A stretch of DNA of 55,582 nucleotides, from positions 1 through 55,582 of the forward strand of contig JAEHCK010000015.1 in the NCBI GenBank assembly GCA_020696345.1, given 5' to 3'. The notes under the pieces are model-generated. The model worked only from the letters and a program-made list of their open reading frames with translations, was not told the origin of the DNA and searched no databases. This stretch comes from Thermoplasmata archaeon (lineage in GTDB: Archaea > Thermoplasmatota > Penumbrarchaeia > JAEHCK01). Both the position numbers and the translations under genes were made by a program. Below, piece by piece: positions 27,214-35,865 of this stretch; the first letter of the stretch is position 1, and each line of letters opens with the position of its first letter.

Positions 27214-30200
27214 TTGAAAAGAACTGCTGTTAGAAAAGGATATTATTTCATTATAATTATGGTTGGATTCATGTTATTGGTTTCCGGATTAATTATGCCA
27301 GGAAAAGATCAAACATGGATGGATCTTGACATGTCTGCATCTGCGGATTCCATTTGTAACAAACTATCGGATGGGACCTCGGATGCTACGATCACGTTCG
27401 GTTCCGGCGGCGGCTCGGATACTACAGCAAAATTGAGTCTGCCAAAGGGTTCCGATATATTATCCGCAACCTTCAAGGTCTCGGGGCTCGATGACGGTTC
27501 GGGAAATTATCCCAGTATGGTCAAGGTCGATGTGGGTGACAATGGTGATCCGGAATGGGAATTCAACCTATCAAGTATTGGCTCCATGGGCAAACAGACA
27601 GAATTCATCGGGGCGATCCACAGTAAATCTTTGATCTTGAACACAAGTGAATCGGATAATAGTTTAAAAATTCGGCTGCCGCGTAGTGCGAATATTCTAA
27701 GCGCAAGCTTGAATGTCGAGGGTTTATATCATGGTATTTTTAACGGTGATCTTGAAACTGGCACAATGGCCGGTTGGAATATCGCAAGGAACTCGAATGG
27801 TGATACTATAGCAGTTCAAAATAGCAGGGGTGGTGATGACCCGCCAGTTCCTTGGGGTGCAACCAATTATTACCTAATGCTTCGAAGTTTACCGTTCGGC
27901 TTGCATGATGGTTCGTGCGATATAATTATTACCTCCAATGTATTTCCAAAATTATTTACGCAGTACATCACAATGGACTGGGATATGTTAGACAAAGACG
28001 ACTTCGATCTCTTGATCCGTGTAGATGATGACGAGAGCAATTCTGTTGAAGCCCGCAGGTTCGGCTTTGATAATGATAACGTTCTAAATACAGAAAGTTT
28101 AACAAAGCAGGTTACAAATATTCAGAGCTTGACCGGCAGTGATCTGAACATCTATTTACGTCTTGAAGACGGTGGTTGGTGGTGGAATAACTTAGATAAT
28201 TGGGGCCGGCTGTCTGTCGATAATGTCTACATCTCAGATGCCATTGGTAATAAATTACCCGATTACCCAACCAATGTATCGATCGATGTTGGCAACGATG
28301 GCACTAAAGAATACAATGCCGCTTCGTTAACCGGTTTGGAGAGTGTAACCGGTTTAAAGGCTGCGCTAACCAGTTTATTGACCAATCCATCACCAGACTG
28401 CAAAGTGACCGTTGATAAATATGGCAACGAATTCCTGGATATACCACTCAATGTTACTATCCGTTCCTCGCAGGGGATGCTCAATATAACCGACCTGGAG
28501 ATCGTTTATGAATATGAAGGTAAGGTTGACAAGCACCCCGGTGGGACACTTGCCGATGAATTGAACTCTTTAATACCCTCCAGCGGCGCCGGTAATGTTA
28601 TGATACCTATCGCGGTTTGGAGTTCCACTGCCGGTAAATTAAAGATCTCGGATATTAATATTCAATTTAACGAAATGCCAACAACGAGCCCGATACCACC
28701 ACTCGAGATCGATGAGGATTCATCAAACCCTCATAAACTCGATCTACACGATCATTTTTCCGATGATTCTTCCATGGACCAGTTACAATTCGAGATCGCT
28801 CAGCACTCCGACCCTGATAAGCTCGAGGCAATTATCGAAGATGACCATTATTTGTCACTCAATGCGAACCAAGAAACTGATTGGTACGGAGATGTTACTC
28901 TAACTGTTCGAGCCACCGATAACCACGGCCTTATGATCGAATCCAACCAGTTTACCGTGGAAGTATCACCGGTAAATGATGAGCCCAGAGTTAATGTGCC
29001 ATTAACCAGATTTTCGATCTGGGAAGATAGTGGGCAAACCACGGTCGCTCTTGATGATATACCGTATTTCTTTGATGTTGAAGGCGACATATTGTACTAT
29101 TCGGTAGTAGTGGACCCCGATGGCGTCTTTGAAGACCTAAGCTCGAACTTTATCGTGTCGATCAATCCGGATAACCATCTTGTAATTGTTCCAAACGACG
29201 ATTGGTATGGATATAATATACCTGTTGTGCTTTATTGTGATGATGATAATGATCCGATCGACAAGAGCCCATCATCACCGCACCAACAATTTTTAATTGA
29301 TGTTCAATCCATCAATGACCCACCAATTCTTAAGCCATTTGATACTATATTTTTAGATGAAGACGAGAGTGTAGATAATTATCAAGATCTTGAAGATATG
29401 GCCTCCGATGTGGAGAGTGCAACAAATAAATTGAAATTTTCCATAATGTCCAATGATAATGAAGAAAACATCTTGGTCACAATAGATGGAGATAATATGC
29501 TGGATATTACGATATTGACCCTTGATTATGTTGGCAGCGCCAAAATAAAACTGCAAGTAATGGATGAAGATTTCGCAACCGCCGAAGAGAGTTTTAAGAT
29601 AATTATCAATTCTAAAAATGATGGCCCCAAGATATTACAAACTATTGATAAGATACAGATGTTGGAAGATACCATAGATTCCACATCATTGAACTTATAT
29701 GACATTTTTTACGACCCCGATAGCCCCATAACATTCTCTGTGATCGGTAATGAGCATATAGTAACCACAATCTCTCAAGATAGTGGGTCGGTGACCTTCA
29801 AGCCCGATAAAGATTGGTTTGGGTTGGAGGAAATAACATTTTCGGCAATCGATACCTATGTAGAAACCGGCGCGGACAGTCAAAAGAAAAGCATTACATT
29901 GGAAGTTGAAGTTCTGCCTGTGAATGATATGCCCAGTACACCCCAGATCTTATCGCCTCAGGAACCACGCGCCAATCCCGCGGATGCCAATATAGTCTTT
30001 ATATCTGCGGATGCCTTCGATGTGGATAGTCCGGACCTCAAATACCTCTGGGATTTCGATAACCGGGTTGATAGTGATGGTGATGGTGATCCGACAAACG
30101 ATCTGAATGGAATAGGTCAAGAAGTTCGACATAATTATTCGATCAGCGGTCATTATTATGTGACATTATATGTCTTTGACGGCGAATTCAACTGTTCCCC

Positions 30201-30717
30201 ACCTGCAGGATTATATGTAAAGGTAACTACAGATATTGTTGAAGCAACGGAAGATCTTGTAGAAACAACCAGCACGTTCGAGTCGGACATGACATTATAT
30301 ATTCCCATAATCATAATAATTATAATTCTATTATTATTGATATTTTTATTCAAGCGCAAGGATAAACTGGAACGAATTGAGGATAAAGATAAAAATAAAT
30401 CTAAAAGACCCGAAAGGTCTGAGAAACCGGCCGTATTCGAAGGTGAGCTTGTTTCAGAACCTAAATTGGTCAAGAAGGCATCACTTCCTCAAACCACAAC
30501 CAAGCCCGAGCTTCCAAAACCTGCGGCGCCAGTATCGGTCTCCAACCTAAAACAGACACTGGTTCAGCCTCAGCCCTCAAAAGCATCTGGATCGGCATCA
30601 GCGGCAACAACCGGGCAACCCAAAACCGTACGGCCCACACCTACACCGGCACCTACACCTGCACCAAAGCCCACCAACATGGCCGCTGCATATGCTTCAT
30701 CTATGAAAAAACCGTAG
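27214..30717 (+). CDS. Giant cadherin/PKD-like surface protein
   Basis: I place the start at TTG 27214, four bases after GGTGAT; this gives MKRTAVRKGYYFIIIM and a proper signal sequence, while the open frame upstream overlaps the FG-GAP gene. About 1167 residues. The N-terminal half (about 50-500) is beta-rich with no family I can name. Four cadherin-like repeats with NDxP linkers span about 515-905. A PKD-like domain with YLWDFDNRVDSDGDGDPT is near 945. A membrane helix lies near 1028-1048, followed by a basic, then Pro/Ala/Thr-rich tail. It is cotranscribed with the FG-GAP protein. Confidence 0.85.
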   Translation: MKRTAVRKGYYFIIIMVGFMLLVSGLIMPGKDQTWMDLDMSASADSICNKLSDGTSDATITFGSGGGSDTTAKLSLPKGSDILSATFKVSGLDDGSGNYPSMVKVDVGDNGDPEWEFNLSSIGSMGKQTEFIGAIHSKSLILNTSESDNSLKIRLPRSANILSASLNVEGLYHGIFNGDLETGTMAGWNIARNSNGDTIAVQNSRGGDDPPVPWGATNYYLMLRSLPFGLHDGSCDIIITSNVFPKLFTQYITMDWDMLDKDDFDLLIRVDDDESNSVEARRFGFDNDNVLNTESLTKQVTNIQSLTGSDLNIYLRLEDGGWWWNNLDNWGRLSVDNVYISDAIGNKLPDYPTNVSIDVGNDGTKEYNAASLTGLESVTGLKAALTSLLTNPSPDCKVTVDKYGNEFLDIPLNVTIRSSQGMLNITDLEIVYEYEGKVDKHPGGTLADELNSLIPSSGAGNVMIPIAVWSSTAGKLKISDINIQFNEMPTTSPIPPLEIDEDSSNPHKLDLHDHFSDDSSMDQLQFEIAQHSDPDKLEAIIEDDHYLSLNANQETDWYGDVTLTVRATDNHGLMIESNQFTVEVSPVNDEPRVNVPLTRFSIWEDSGQTTVALDDIPYFFDVEGDILYYSVVVDPDGVFEDLSSNFIVSINPDNHLVIVPNDDWYGYNIPVVLYCDDDNDPIDKSPSSPHQQFLIDVQSINDPPILKPFDTIFLDEDESVDNYQDLEDMASDVESATNKLKFSIMSNDNEENILVTIDGDNMLDITILTLDYVGSAKIKLQVMDEDFATAEESFKIIINSKNDGPKILQTIDKIQMLEDTIDSTSLNLYDIFYDPDSPITFSVIGNEHIVTTISQDSGSVTFKPDKDWFGLEEITFSAIDTYVETGADSQKKSITLEVEVLPVNDMPSTPQILSPQEPRANPADANIVFISADAFDVDSPDLKYLWDFDNRVDSDGDGDPTNDLNGIGQEVRHNYSISGHYYVTLYVFDGEFNCSPPAGLYVKVTTDIVEATEDLVETTSTFESDMTLYIPIIIIIIILLLLIFLFKRKDKLERIEDKDKNKSKRPERSEKPAVFEGELVSEPKLVKKASLPQTTTKPELPKPAAPVSVSNLKQTLVQPQPSKASGSASAATTGQPKTVRPTPTPAPTPAPKPTNMAAAYASSMKKP

Positions 30718-30726
30718 GTAAAATTG

Positions 30727-31108
30727 TTAACGAGTCAAGAGTCTAAAGAGTCGAGGGTCTAAAGAGTCAGGGGTCAGGAGTTCGGGGGTCGGTGTGATTT
30801 AGACATGAAAGTTAATCAAATTATTTGTAATTGAATTCACCTAATCAACAAATTATTTTCTATTATGAACAAAAATATCGATAATTATGGGATAAAACAA
30901 AAAATTAAATTTAGAAACTTAAGAAACCCTGACCCCACCTCGACCCCTCACAGTAACACCTTGGTAATCAGCATTAACCATTCAATTTCATATCCAGAAG
31001 GTTAGAATTCTAATTTGAATTAGTAATAGGTTAAAAGAATTCTAAGTTCTTGCAAGAATAAGAATAATTTTTAAATTCAGTTTATTCTTGTTATGCCCCT
31101 GACCCCTG
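30727..31108. repeat. 16-bp repeats fused to composite element, copy 2
   Basis: Positions 30731-30775 hold 16-bp units of the type GAGTCGAGGGTCTAAA, also seen at 38397-38480. From 30784 (GGGGGTCGGTGTGATT) to 31108 (GCCCCTGACCCCTG) lies the second copy of the composite element found at 10544-10969. It has the inverted arm CCCTGACCCCAC, then CCTTGGTAATCAGCATTAAC and the hairpin TTAGAATTC/GAATTCTAA (31002-31010 and 31037-31045). The palindrome TTCTTGCAAGAA (31047-31058) and AAGAATAA...TTATTCTT follow. The gene-free region lies between convergent genes. Confidence 0.8.
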
Positions 31109-31115
31109 TTATTAA

Positions 31116-31574
31116 TTATTCATCTTGAAAAACAATACATGTGCCCTTCAATAACGGTTTTACACGGTTCCAGAACTCATCATCCGATAATTTCCCCTCG
31201 CGCCATTCTTTGCCGCCGCATTTGATCCCAAAGATCGAGTTGGCCGCAAGTCGAACGGTCTCAATAACAACTTCAGATAGATGGATGCAGCCATCTTTCC
31301 CACCAATTTGATCTGCGATCTTCTTGGAAATACCCGCATTAAGTTTTTGACCTTCGATCGTTTTCAGATTTTCAAGAGCGGGCTTGCACGTCCCGAACGG
31401 CACCTTCACCATCCGGCCCTCGACTTTGAGTATTTCTAGGGTTTCAATATTTATCACCAGCTCGACCGCGATGTTATGTACCTGATCAAGGATACTACCA
31501 CGGGCAAGAATGGTCTCTGGTGTATCTTCCAAGATCTTCATATTGATCGAACGTTCGGTAATTTGTGTGCGCAA
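31116..31574 (-). CDS. DUF2889-like protein
   Basis: About 152 residues. The sequence pattern (an N-terminal LRTQITERSINMKI strand region, ILARGSILD, then GCIHLSEVVIETVRLAAN near residue 110) resembles DUF2889 proteins, whose function is not known. I place the start at TTG 31574, which follows GGTGAT by four bases; the frame extends three codons further to a GTG at 31583. It converges with the surface protein gene and is separated from it by the composite element. Confidence 0.7.
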   Translation of the reverse strand: MRTQITERSINMKILEDTPETILARGSILDQVHNIAVELVINIETLEILKVEGRMVKVPFGTCKPALENLKTIEGQKLNAGISKKIADQIGGKDGCIHLSEVVIETVRLAANSIFGIKCGGKEWREGKLSDDEFWNRVKPLLKGTCIVFQDE

Positions 31575-31583
31575 ATACATCAC

Positions 31584-32004
31584 CGGCGAGCGTTATTTAT
31601 TATGCTTATTTATTAATTTGGTACGAGCGTATGGTTATATTTTTCTAACTTACTGATCATCAATGGATTAATGATGTATTTATCGACCGTTCCGATGGAT
31701 TGTTAATGTAAATCACTTGTGGAAGGGGGACCACTACAAGTAATGATCGCTTGGAATCGTTGGGAGACCACTTCAATGAATTATTGTTTATAATCGTTTG
31801 GGGTGGCTGGAGAGAAAAATTAGTTTTTTTTTATTCCCCCCTCACCGAATGTTTTTCAACAATAATCCATAGTAATGGTCCCCCCTCTCCAAACGATTCT
31901 GTTTATTAACTAATCGTAGTGGTCGGCCGAAGGCCCGGCCGAAGGCCTAGCATCCCAATTCATAACTATATCTTTTTATTTTTATTGGTAGACTGTTCTA
32001 CGCC
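31584..32004. repeat. Gene-free region with imperfect inverted repeats
   Basis: GGAAGGGGGACCACTAC (31721-31737) is mirrored by AGTAATGGTCCCCCCTCTCC (31871-31890). GAATCGTT and AATCGTTTGG near 31755 and 31793 are mirrored by CCAAACGATT (31889-31898). Around 31921-31950 CGGCCGAAGGCC occurs twice in tandem, unusually GC-rich for an intergenic stretch. A strong stem-loop of about 170 bp is possible. I see no gene and recognise no RNA family. Confidence 0.5.
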
Positions 32005-32427
32005 CTACGCGCCATTTTTATTGCCCAATACTTTTTGCAACATTGCCAGGTCACGTTTTGCCAGGTCATTATTCGGGTCTAGTTCTAAAACCTGATTGTA
32101 ACATTCCACCGCTTCTTCGAATCTACCAAGTAAACCTAATAGCACCGCTTTGTTATATAATGGTGGGATATATACTCTATTTATGCCAATGGACCTGTTG
32201 AGGCACATTAACGCGCTGTCATACTCGCCCATCTGTTTTAAAAAAAATCCTTTATCTGCCCAAGCTTTATAGTTCAAAGGGTTAATATTTATTGCTTTAT
32301 CCATATATGTCAATGCTTCCAGTGCTGCTTTTGTTGTTTTATCCGAGTCATCCCAAAACTTCTCACCCCTTTCAACCCAGTAGTCGGATATGTTCTCTTT
32401 TGATTCTCCCTCTTCTATCGCCGCCAT
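32005..32427 (-). CDS. Tetratricopeptide repeat protein
   Basis: 140 residues with about three TPR units: KAALEALTYMDKAININP (about 34-51), then YKAWADKGFFLKQMGEYDSA (about 53-72) and YIPPLYNKAVLLGLLGRFEEA (about 86-106). The last continues YNQVLELDPNN. TPRs form helical scaffolds that bind other proteins. It has no signal peptide, so it is cytoplasmic. GGAG lies about 10 bases before the ATG. It diverges from the methyltransferase gene; the binding partner is unknown. Confidence 0.85.
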   Translation of the reverse strand: MAAIEEGESKENISDYWVERGEKFWDDSDKTTKAALEALTYMDKAININPLNYKAWADKGFFLKQMGEYDSALMCLNRSIGINRVYIPPLYNKAVLLGLLGRFEEAVECYNQVLELDPNNDLAKRDLAMLQKVLGNKNGA

Positions 32428-32585
32428 GGATTTGGAACTCCTAACATTTGGTGACCGTTAATGATAAATTATTTAAATTTTAAATCTCTCTGACTTTTTG
32501 ACTATGGAATTTTTACTATAAATATTTAATTATAAATAAAATATGATGTAAAAATAATATTAAATTTGCAATCAATTTGGTGGTA

Positions 32586-33233
32586 ATGGTATTGTATTTC
32601 ATTTCAGATGAGTATTACAATAAAATGTCAGATGGATATAACGAGCTGCATGGGGCCGAGCAGCTAGAAAAGGTCAAAATAGTTCAAGAGCTCCTTGAAA
32701 GCGACGGTCTGCTTAACTTTAACTCCAATTTATTCTTATTTGATATCGGCTGTGGTACTGGCATATCAACTTCAATATCAAGATCAATATCGATATCCGC
32801 ATCAACTCATGTGTTGAACCGTGCCGGGCTTGATCGGGCTATTAAATTACTCGAACAGGCAAATGACCATCGGCTTGCCATGCGAAAGAGTAAGGATGAT
32901 AATAATAATGATAAAGATCTTAGAAATACCTTTCAGTATCCCGAGCAGGATTATTCTAATCATCAGGGGTATATACGAGGTTTGGCGGAGGCAGTACCCA
33001 TTAAAGATAATGGCTGTAATATTGTATTATCAGTAACGGCGGTGCATAATTTTTCGGATATTCGATCCGGAATACATGAGCTGCATCGGATCACTAAAGA
33101 TCGGGCCGTTATCTCAATTCTTCAAAAGGCTAAACATTTTAAGGAGATCATTGAATTAATAAAAAAATATTTCATAGTGATCAAGACACTCGAAAATGAT
33201 TTCGACCGTTTTTATTATTTACAACCAAAATGA
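32586..33233 (+). CDS. Class I SAM-dependent methyltransferase
   Basis: About 215 residues. The SAM-binding motif I is FDIGCGTGIST (about residues 50-60) and a later motif is NIVLSVTAVHNFSDIRSGIHEL (about 143-164). Between them lies a Ser/Ile-rich run (SRSISISAST) that interrupts the usual spacing; its DNA is a TCAATATC-type microsatellite. The remaining domain is small. I use ATG 32586 after GGTGGT; TTG at 32592 is also possible. The substrate is unknown. The N-terminus (YYNKMSDGYNELHGAEQL) resembles small UbiE-like archaeal methyltransferases. Confidence 0.78.
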   Translation: MVLYFISDEYYNKMSDGYNELHGAEQLEKVKIVQELLESDGLLNFNSNLFLFDIGCGTGISTSISRSISISASTHVLNRAGLDRAIKLLEQANDHRLAMRKSKDDNNNDKDLRNTFQYPEQDYSNHQGYIRGLAEAVPIKDNGCNIVLSVTAVHNFSDIRSGIHELHRITKDRAVISILQKAKHFKEIIELIKKYFIVIKTLENDFDRFYYLQPK

Positions 33234-33358
33234 GTTGTCAATGGGTTTTTGCCATTTTTTTTAGCCAGCGAGTAAAAACTCAAATATTTTCGATAGTAAA
33301 ATAGATAAATAACTTAATCATTAGGGAGAGCTACATTTCCTAATTGGAGGAATGTCAG

Positions 33359-34636
33359 ATGGCAGAAAAAGATCATATGAATTTAGTATTTATTGGACAT
33401 GTTGACCATGGAAAATCAACATTAGTTGGCCGGTTATTATTGGATACGGGCCATATTGATCCTCATTTAATCGAGAAATATCGCAAAGAGGCGGATGCAA
33501 TAGGTAAAGGATCATTCGAGTTCGCTTGGGTGATGGATGGCCTTAAAGAAGAGCGTGAGCGCGGGCTAACCATCGATGTGGCCCATAAACGATTTAATAC
33601 TAACAAATTTTATTTTACCATAATTGATGCGCCAGGCCATCGTGATTTTGTGAAGAACATGATCACAGGCACCTCACAGGCCGACGCAGCCGTGCTCGTG
33701 GTGGCCGCACCGGAGGGCGTGCAGGCACAGACCAAGGAGCATGTGTTCTTATCACGTACTTTAGGAGTAAAACAATTGATAATCGCCATAAATAAAATGG
33801 ATGTAACCCAGCCAAAGTTTGATGAGAGCCGATTCAATGCAGTAAAAGAGGAGGTTTCCACCTTATTAAGGACAGTTGGTTTCAACCTTGAGCAGATCAA
33901 GTTCGTACCTGTCAGTGCATTTACGGGCGATAATGCAACCAAAGCTTCAGATAATTTGAGTTGGTATAAAGGACCAACATTATTAGATTTATTAGACGAA
34001 TTCGTATTGCCCGAGAAACCAACCAAGTTACCATTACGCTGGCCCATCCAGGATGTTTATTCGATCACCGGTATCGGAACAGTTCCCGTGGGTCGTATAG
34101 AGACCGGCGTTATGAAACCTGGTCAAAAATTAATTTTCCACCCATCGAACAAGAGTGGAGAAGTAAAAACGATCGAGATGCACCACGAGGAAATACCCGA
34201 GGCTGTCCCTGGTGATAATGTCGGTGTAAACATGCGCGGAGTATCAAAGAACGACATACGCCGTGGTGATGTTGCGGGTCCATTAGATAACCCGCCGACA
34301 GTGGTTAAGACCTTCACAGCCCAGATAGCGGTATTACAGCATCCCAGTGTAATTGCGCCCGGGTATACACCTGTATTTCACTGCCATACATCGCAGATCG
34401 CTTGCACATTCGAGGAATTGCAAAAGAAGCTCGATCCCAAAAGCGGTGAAGTAAAGGAGGAGAACCCGGACTTTCTGAAAACCGGTGATATTGCGATCGT
34501 GAAGATCCGCCCCACACGACCCATGGTGATCGAGCGCGCAAAGGAAATACCACAACTCGGACGTTTTGCAGTGCGCGACATGGGACAGACCGTTGCGGCG
34601 GGCATGTGCATTGACCTGGAAAAGAAAGAGATGTAA
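33359..34636 (+). CDS. tuf: Translation elongation factor EF-1A
   Basis: EF-1A delivers aminoacyl-tRNA to the ribosome with GTP. The 425 residues contain all GTPase motifs: GHVDHGKST (13-21), DAPGHRDF near residue 90, and NKMD near 146. The switch I region [14 protein letters not shown] is intact, and domains II and III are complete. GGAGG precedes the ATG at 33359, so I prefer it to the open-frame TTG at 33344. It is followed by S10 and tRNA-Ser, an order found in many archaea. Confidence 0.97.
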   Translation: MAEKDHMNLVFIGHVDHGKSTLVGRLLLDTGHIDPHLIEKYRKEADAIGKGSFEFAWVMDGLKEERERGLTIDVAHKRFNTNKFYFTIIDAPGHRDFVKNMITGTSQADAAVLVVAAPEGVQAQTKEHVFLSRTLGVKQLIIAINKMDVTQPKFDESRFNAVKEEVSTLLRTVGFNLEQIKFVPVSAFTGDNATKASDNLSWYKGPTLLDLLDEFVLPEKPTKLPLRWPIQDVYSITGIGTVPVGRIETGVMKPGQKLIFHPSNKSGEVKTIEMHHEEIPEAVPGDNVGVNMRGVSKNDIRRGDVAGPLDNPPTVVKTFTAQIAVLQHPSVIAPGYTPVFHCHTSQIACTFEELQKKLDPKSGEVKEENPDFLKTGDIAIVKIRPTRPMVIERAKEIPQLGRFAVRDMGQTVAAGMCIDLEKKEM

Positions 34637-34740
34637 AGAAATCAATACGATCATTCCAGCACAGGTTAGGTATTTCACATGTTCAGGAGTTACCGGGTGT
34701 TTTCTAATTATCAGATCAAAAGACAATTCGAGGCTATCTG

Positions 34741-35052
34741 TTGACCCAAAAAGCCAGAATATCATTAACAGGTACAGACACCGCAAAGGTAAATGATGTC
34801 TGTAGACAGATCAAAACGATCTCCGATCGTACAGGTGTAAACATGAGTGGGCCGATCCCGCTACCTACGAAAAAGCTTAACGTTCCGTGTCGTAAGAGCC
34901 CGGACGGTGAGGGTACTGAGACGTGGGAGCGCTGGGAGATGCGGATCCATAAACGTTTGATATACCTTGATGCAGACGACCGTGCACTGCGCCAGCTTAT
35001 GCGTATCCAGGTGCCTGATGGGGTTAATATCGAAATTATTTTAAGGGGCTGA
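34741..35052 (+). CDS. rpsJ: Ribosomal protein S10 (uS10)
   Basis: 103 residues with the archaeal uS10 pattern: [36 protein letters not shown], and the C-terminal [20 protein letters not shown]. The start is TTG at 34741, with GAGG about nine bases upstream. The 104-bp gap after tuf shows no gene. It is a component of the small subunit head. The array of 28-bp repeats begins directly after its stop codon, between it and tRNA-Ser. Confidence 0.95.
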   Translation: MTQKARISLTGTDTAKVNDVCRQIKTISDRTGVNMSGPIPLPTKKLNVPCRKSPDGEGTETWERWEMRIHKRLIYLDADDRALRQLMRIQVPDGVNIEIILRG

Positions 35053-35054
35053 GA

Positions 35055-35425
35055 AATCAGTTTTAATATTGCTGAGATTTCAGGATGTTCGATATGTCGC
35101 TGAGATTTCAGGATGTTCGATATGTCGTTGAAATTTCAGGATGTTCGATATGTCGTTGAAATTTCAGGATGTTCTAAATGTCGTTGATATGGCAGGATGC
35201 ATAAATGAATTAACAATAATAAATCAGACATCCTGATAATTAATCACAAAATAGAACATCTCAACAATTAATCGAAATATACAACATCCCATTAATTAAT
35301 TGAAATATAGAACATCCTAATAAAAAATCGAAATATACAACATCTCAACACCCATAATTCCATCACCATTAGCTCGATCAACTAGCTTACTCTCTCCTAT
35401 TTATTTGAAAACGCAAAACTTCAAT
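35055..35425. repeat. 28-bp tandem repeat array with inverted arms around a core
   Basis: The left arm has GGATGTTC (or GGATGC) at 35083, 35111, 35139, 35167 and 35195, exactly 28 bp apart. A core of about 27 bp follows. The right arm has ACATCC or ACATCT at 35228, 35256, 35284, 35312 and 35340, again exactly 28 bp apart. The core matches the core at 19125-19177 in reverse orientation. From 35337 to 35425 it ends with the same unique sequence as the array at 141-358. From 35426 to 35531 the sequence is AT-rich and would hold the tRNA promoter. Confidence 0.95.
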
Positions 35426-35531
35426 TATAATTGTATAAAATATGCTAACGATTATAAATCAAAAAGTAATACTCGAACGTGATAATACCCGATCCAAAAT
35501 TAATGACCGAGTATGATTTTGATATATTGAT

Positions 35532-35618
35532 GCAGAGGTAGCTAAGTCTGGCCCACGGCGCCGGCCTTGAGAGCCGGTGGTGCAACGCACCGCGGGAGTT
35601 CGAATCTCTCCCTCTGCG
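35532..35618 (+). tRNA. tRNA-Ser (anticodon TGA)
   Basis: An 87-nt cloverleaf. The acceptor stem GCAGAGG pairs with CCTCTGC. The anticodon stem CCGGC/GCCGG encloses the loop CTTGAGA, so the anticodon is TGA and decodes UCA. A long variable arm, GGTGC-AAC-GCACC, is typical of serine tRNA. The T arm GGGAG-TTCGAAT-CTCTC contains the invariant TTCGA. CCA is not encoded. It follows S10, as in many archaea, and a T-run follows. Confidence 0.97.
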
Positions 35619-35620
35619 TA

Positions 35621-35628
35621 TTTTTTTT
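35621..35628 (+). terminator. Oligo-T terminator after tRNA-Ser
   Basis: Eight consecutive T residues start two bases after the end of the tRNA, the usual form of an archaeal intrinsic terminator. No hairpin other than the tRNA is needed. Confidence 0.65.
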
Positions 35629-35689
35629 ATATATAATTAATAGGAATTTGAACGCTACCAGTTGAATTCGTCTTTATTATTGATGGAAA

Positions 35690-35850
35690 AAAATTCTAAA
35701 TCCGAAGTTCCAAATACTTCGCAAAAATTACAAATATCAAAATTCCAAACAAGATTAAGGTTTGTGAAATTATAATTTGGAATTTCGCATTTGTTTAGGA
35801 TTTAGATATTAGAATTTCGGATTTCTTAATTCTGATTTATCTCTTTATAA
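35690..35850. repeat. AT-rich imperfect inverted repeat downstream of the nuclease gene
   Basis: AAATTCTAAATCCGAA near 35690 is mirrored by TTCGGATTTCTTAATT near 35816, and CAAAATTCCAAAC (about 35738) by ATTTGGAATTTCG (about 35774). Similar GTTTAGAATTTAG and TTAGGATTTAG sequence occurs at 44868-44899, so this is probably another dispersed family. It lies between tRNA-Ser and the 3' end of the nuclease gene. Confidence 0.5.
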
Positions 35851-35865
35851 AAAATGTATCAATCA

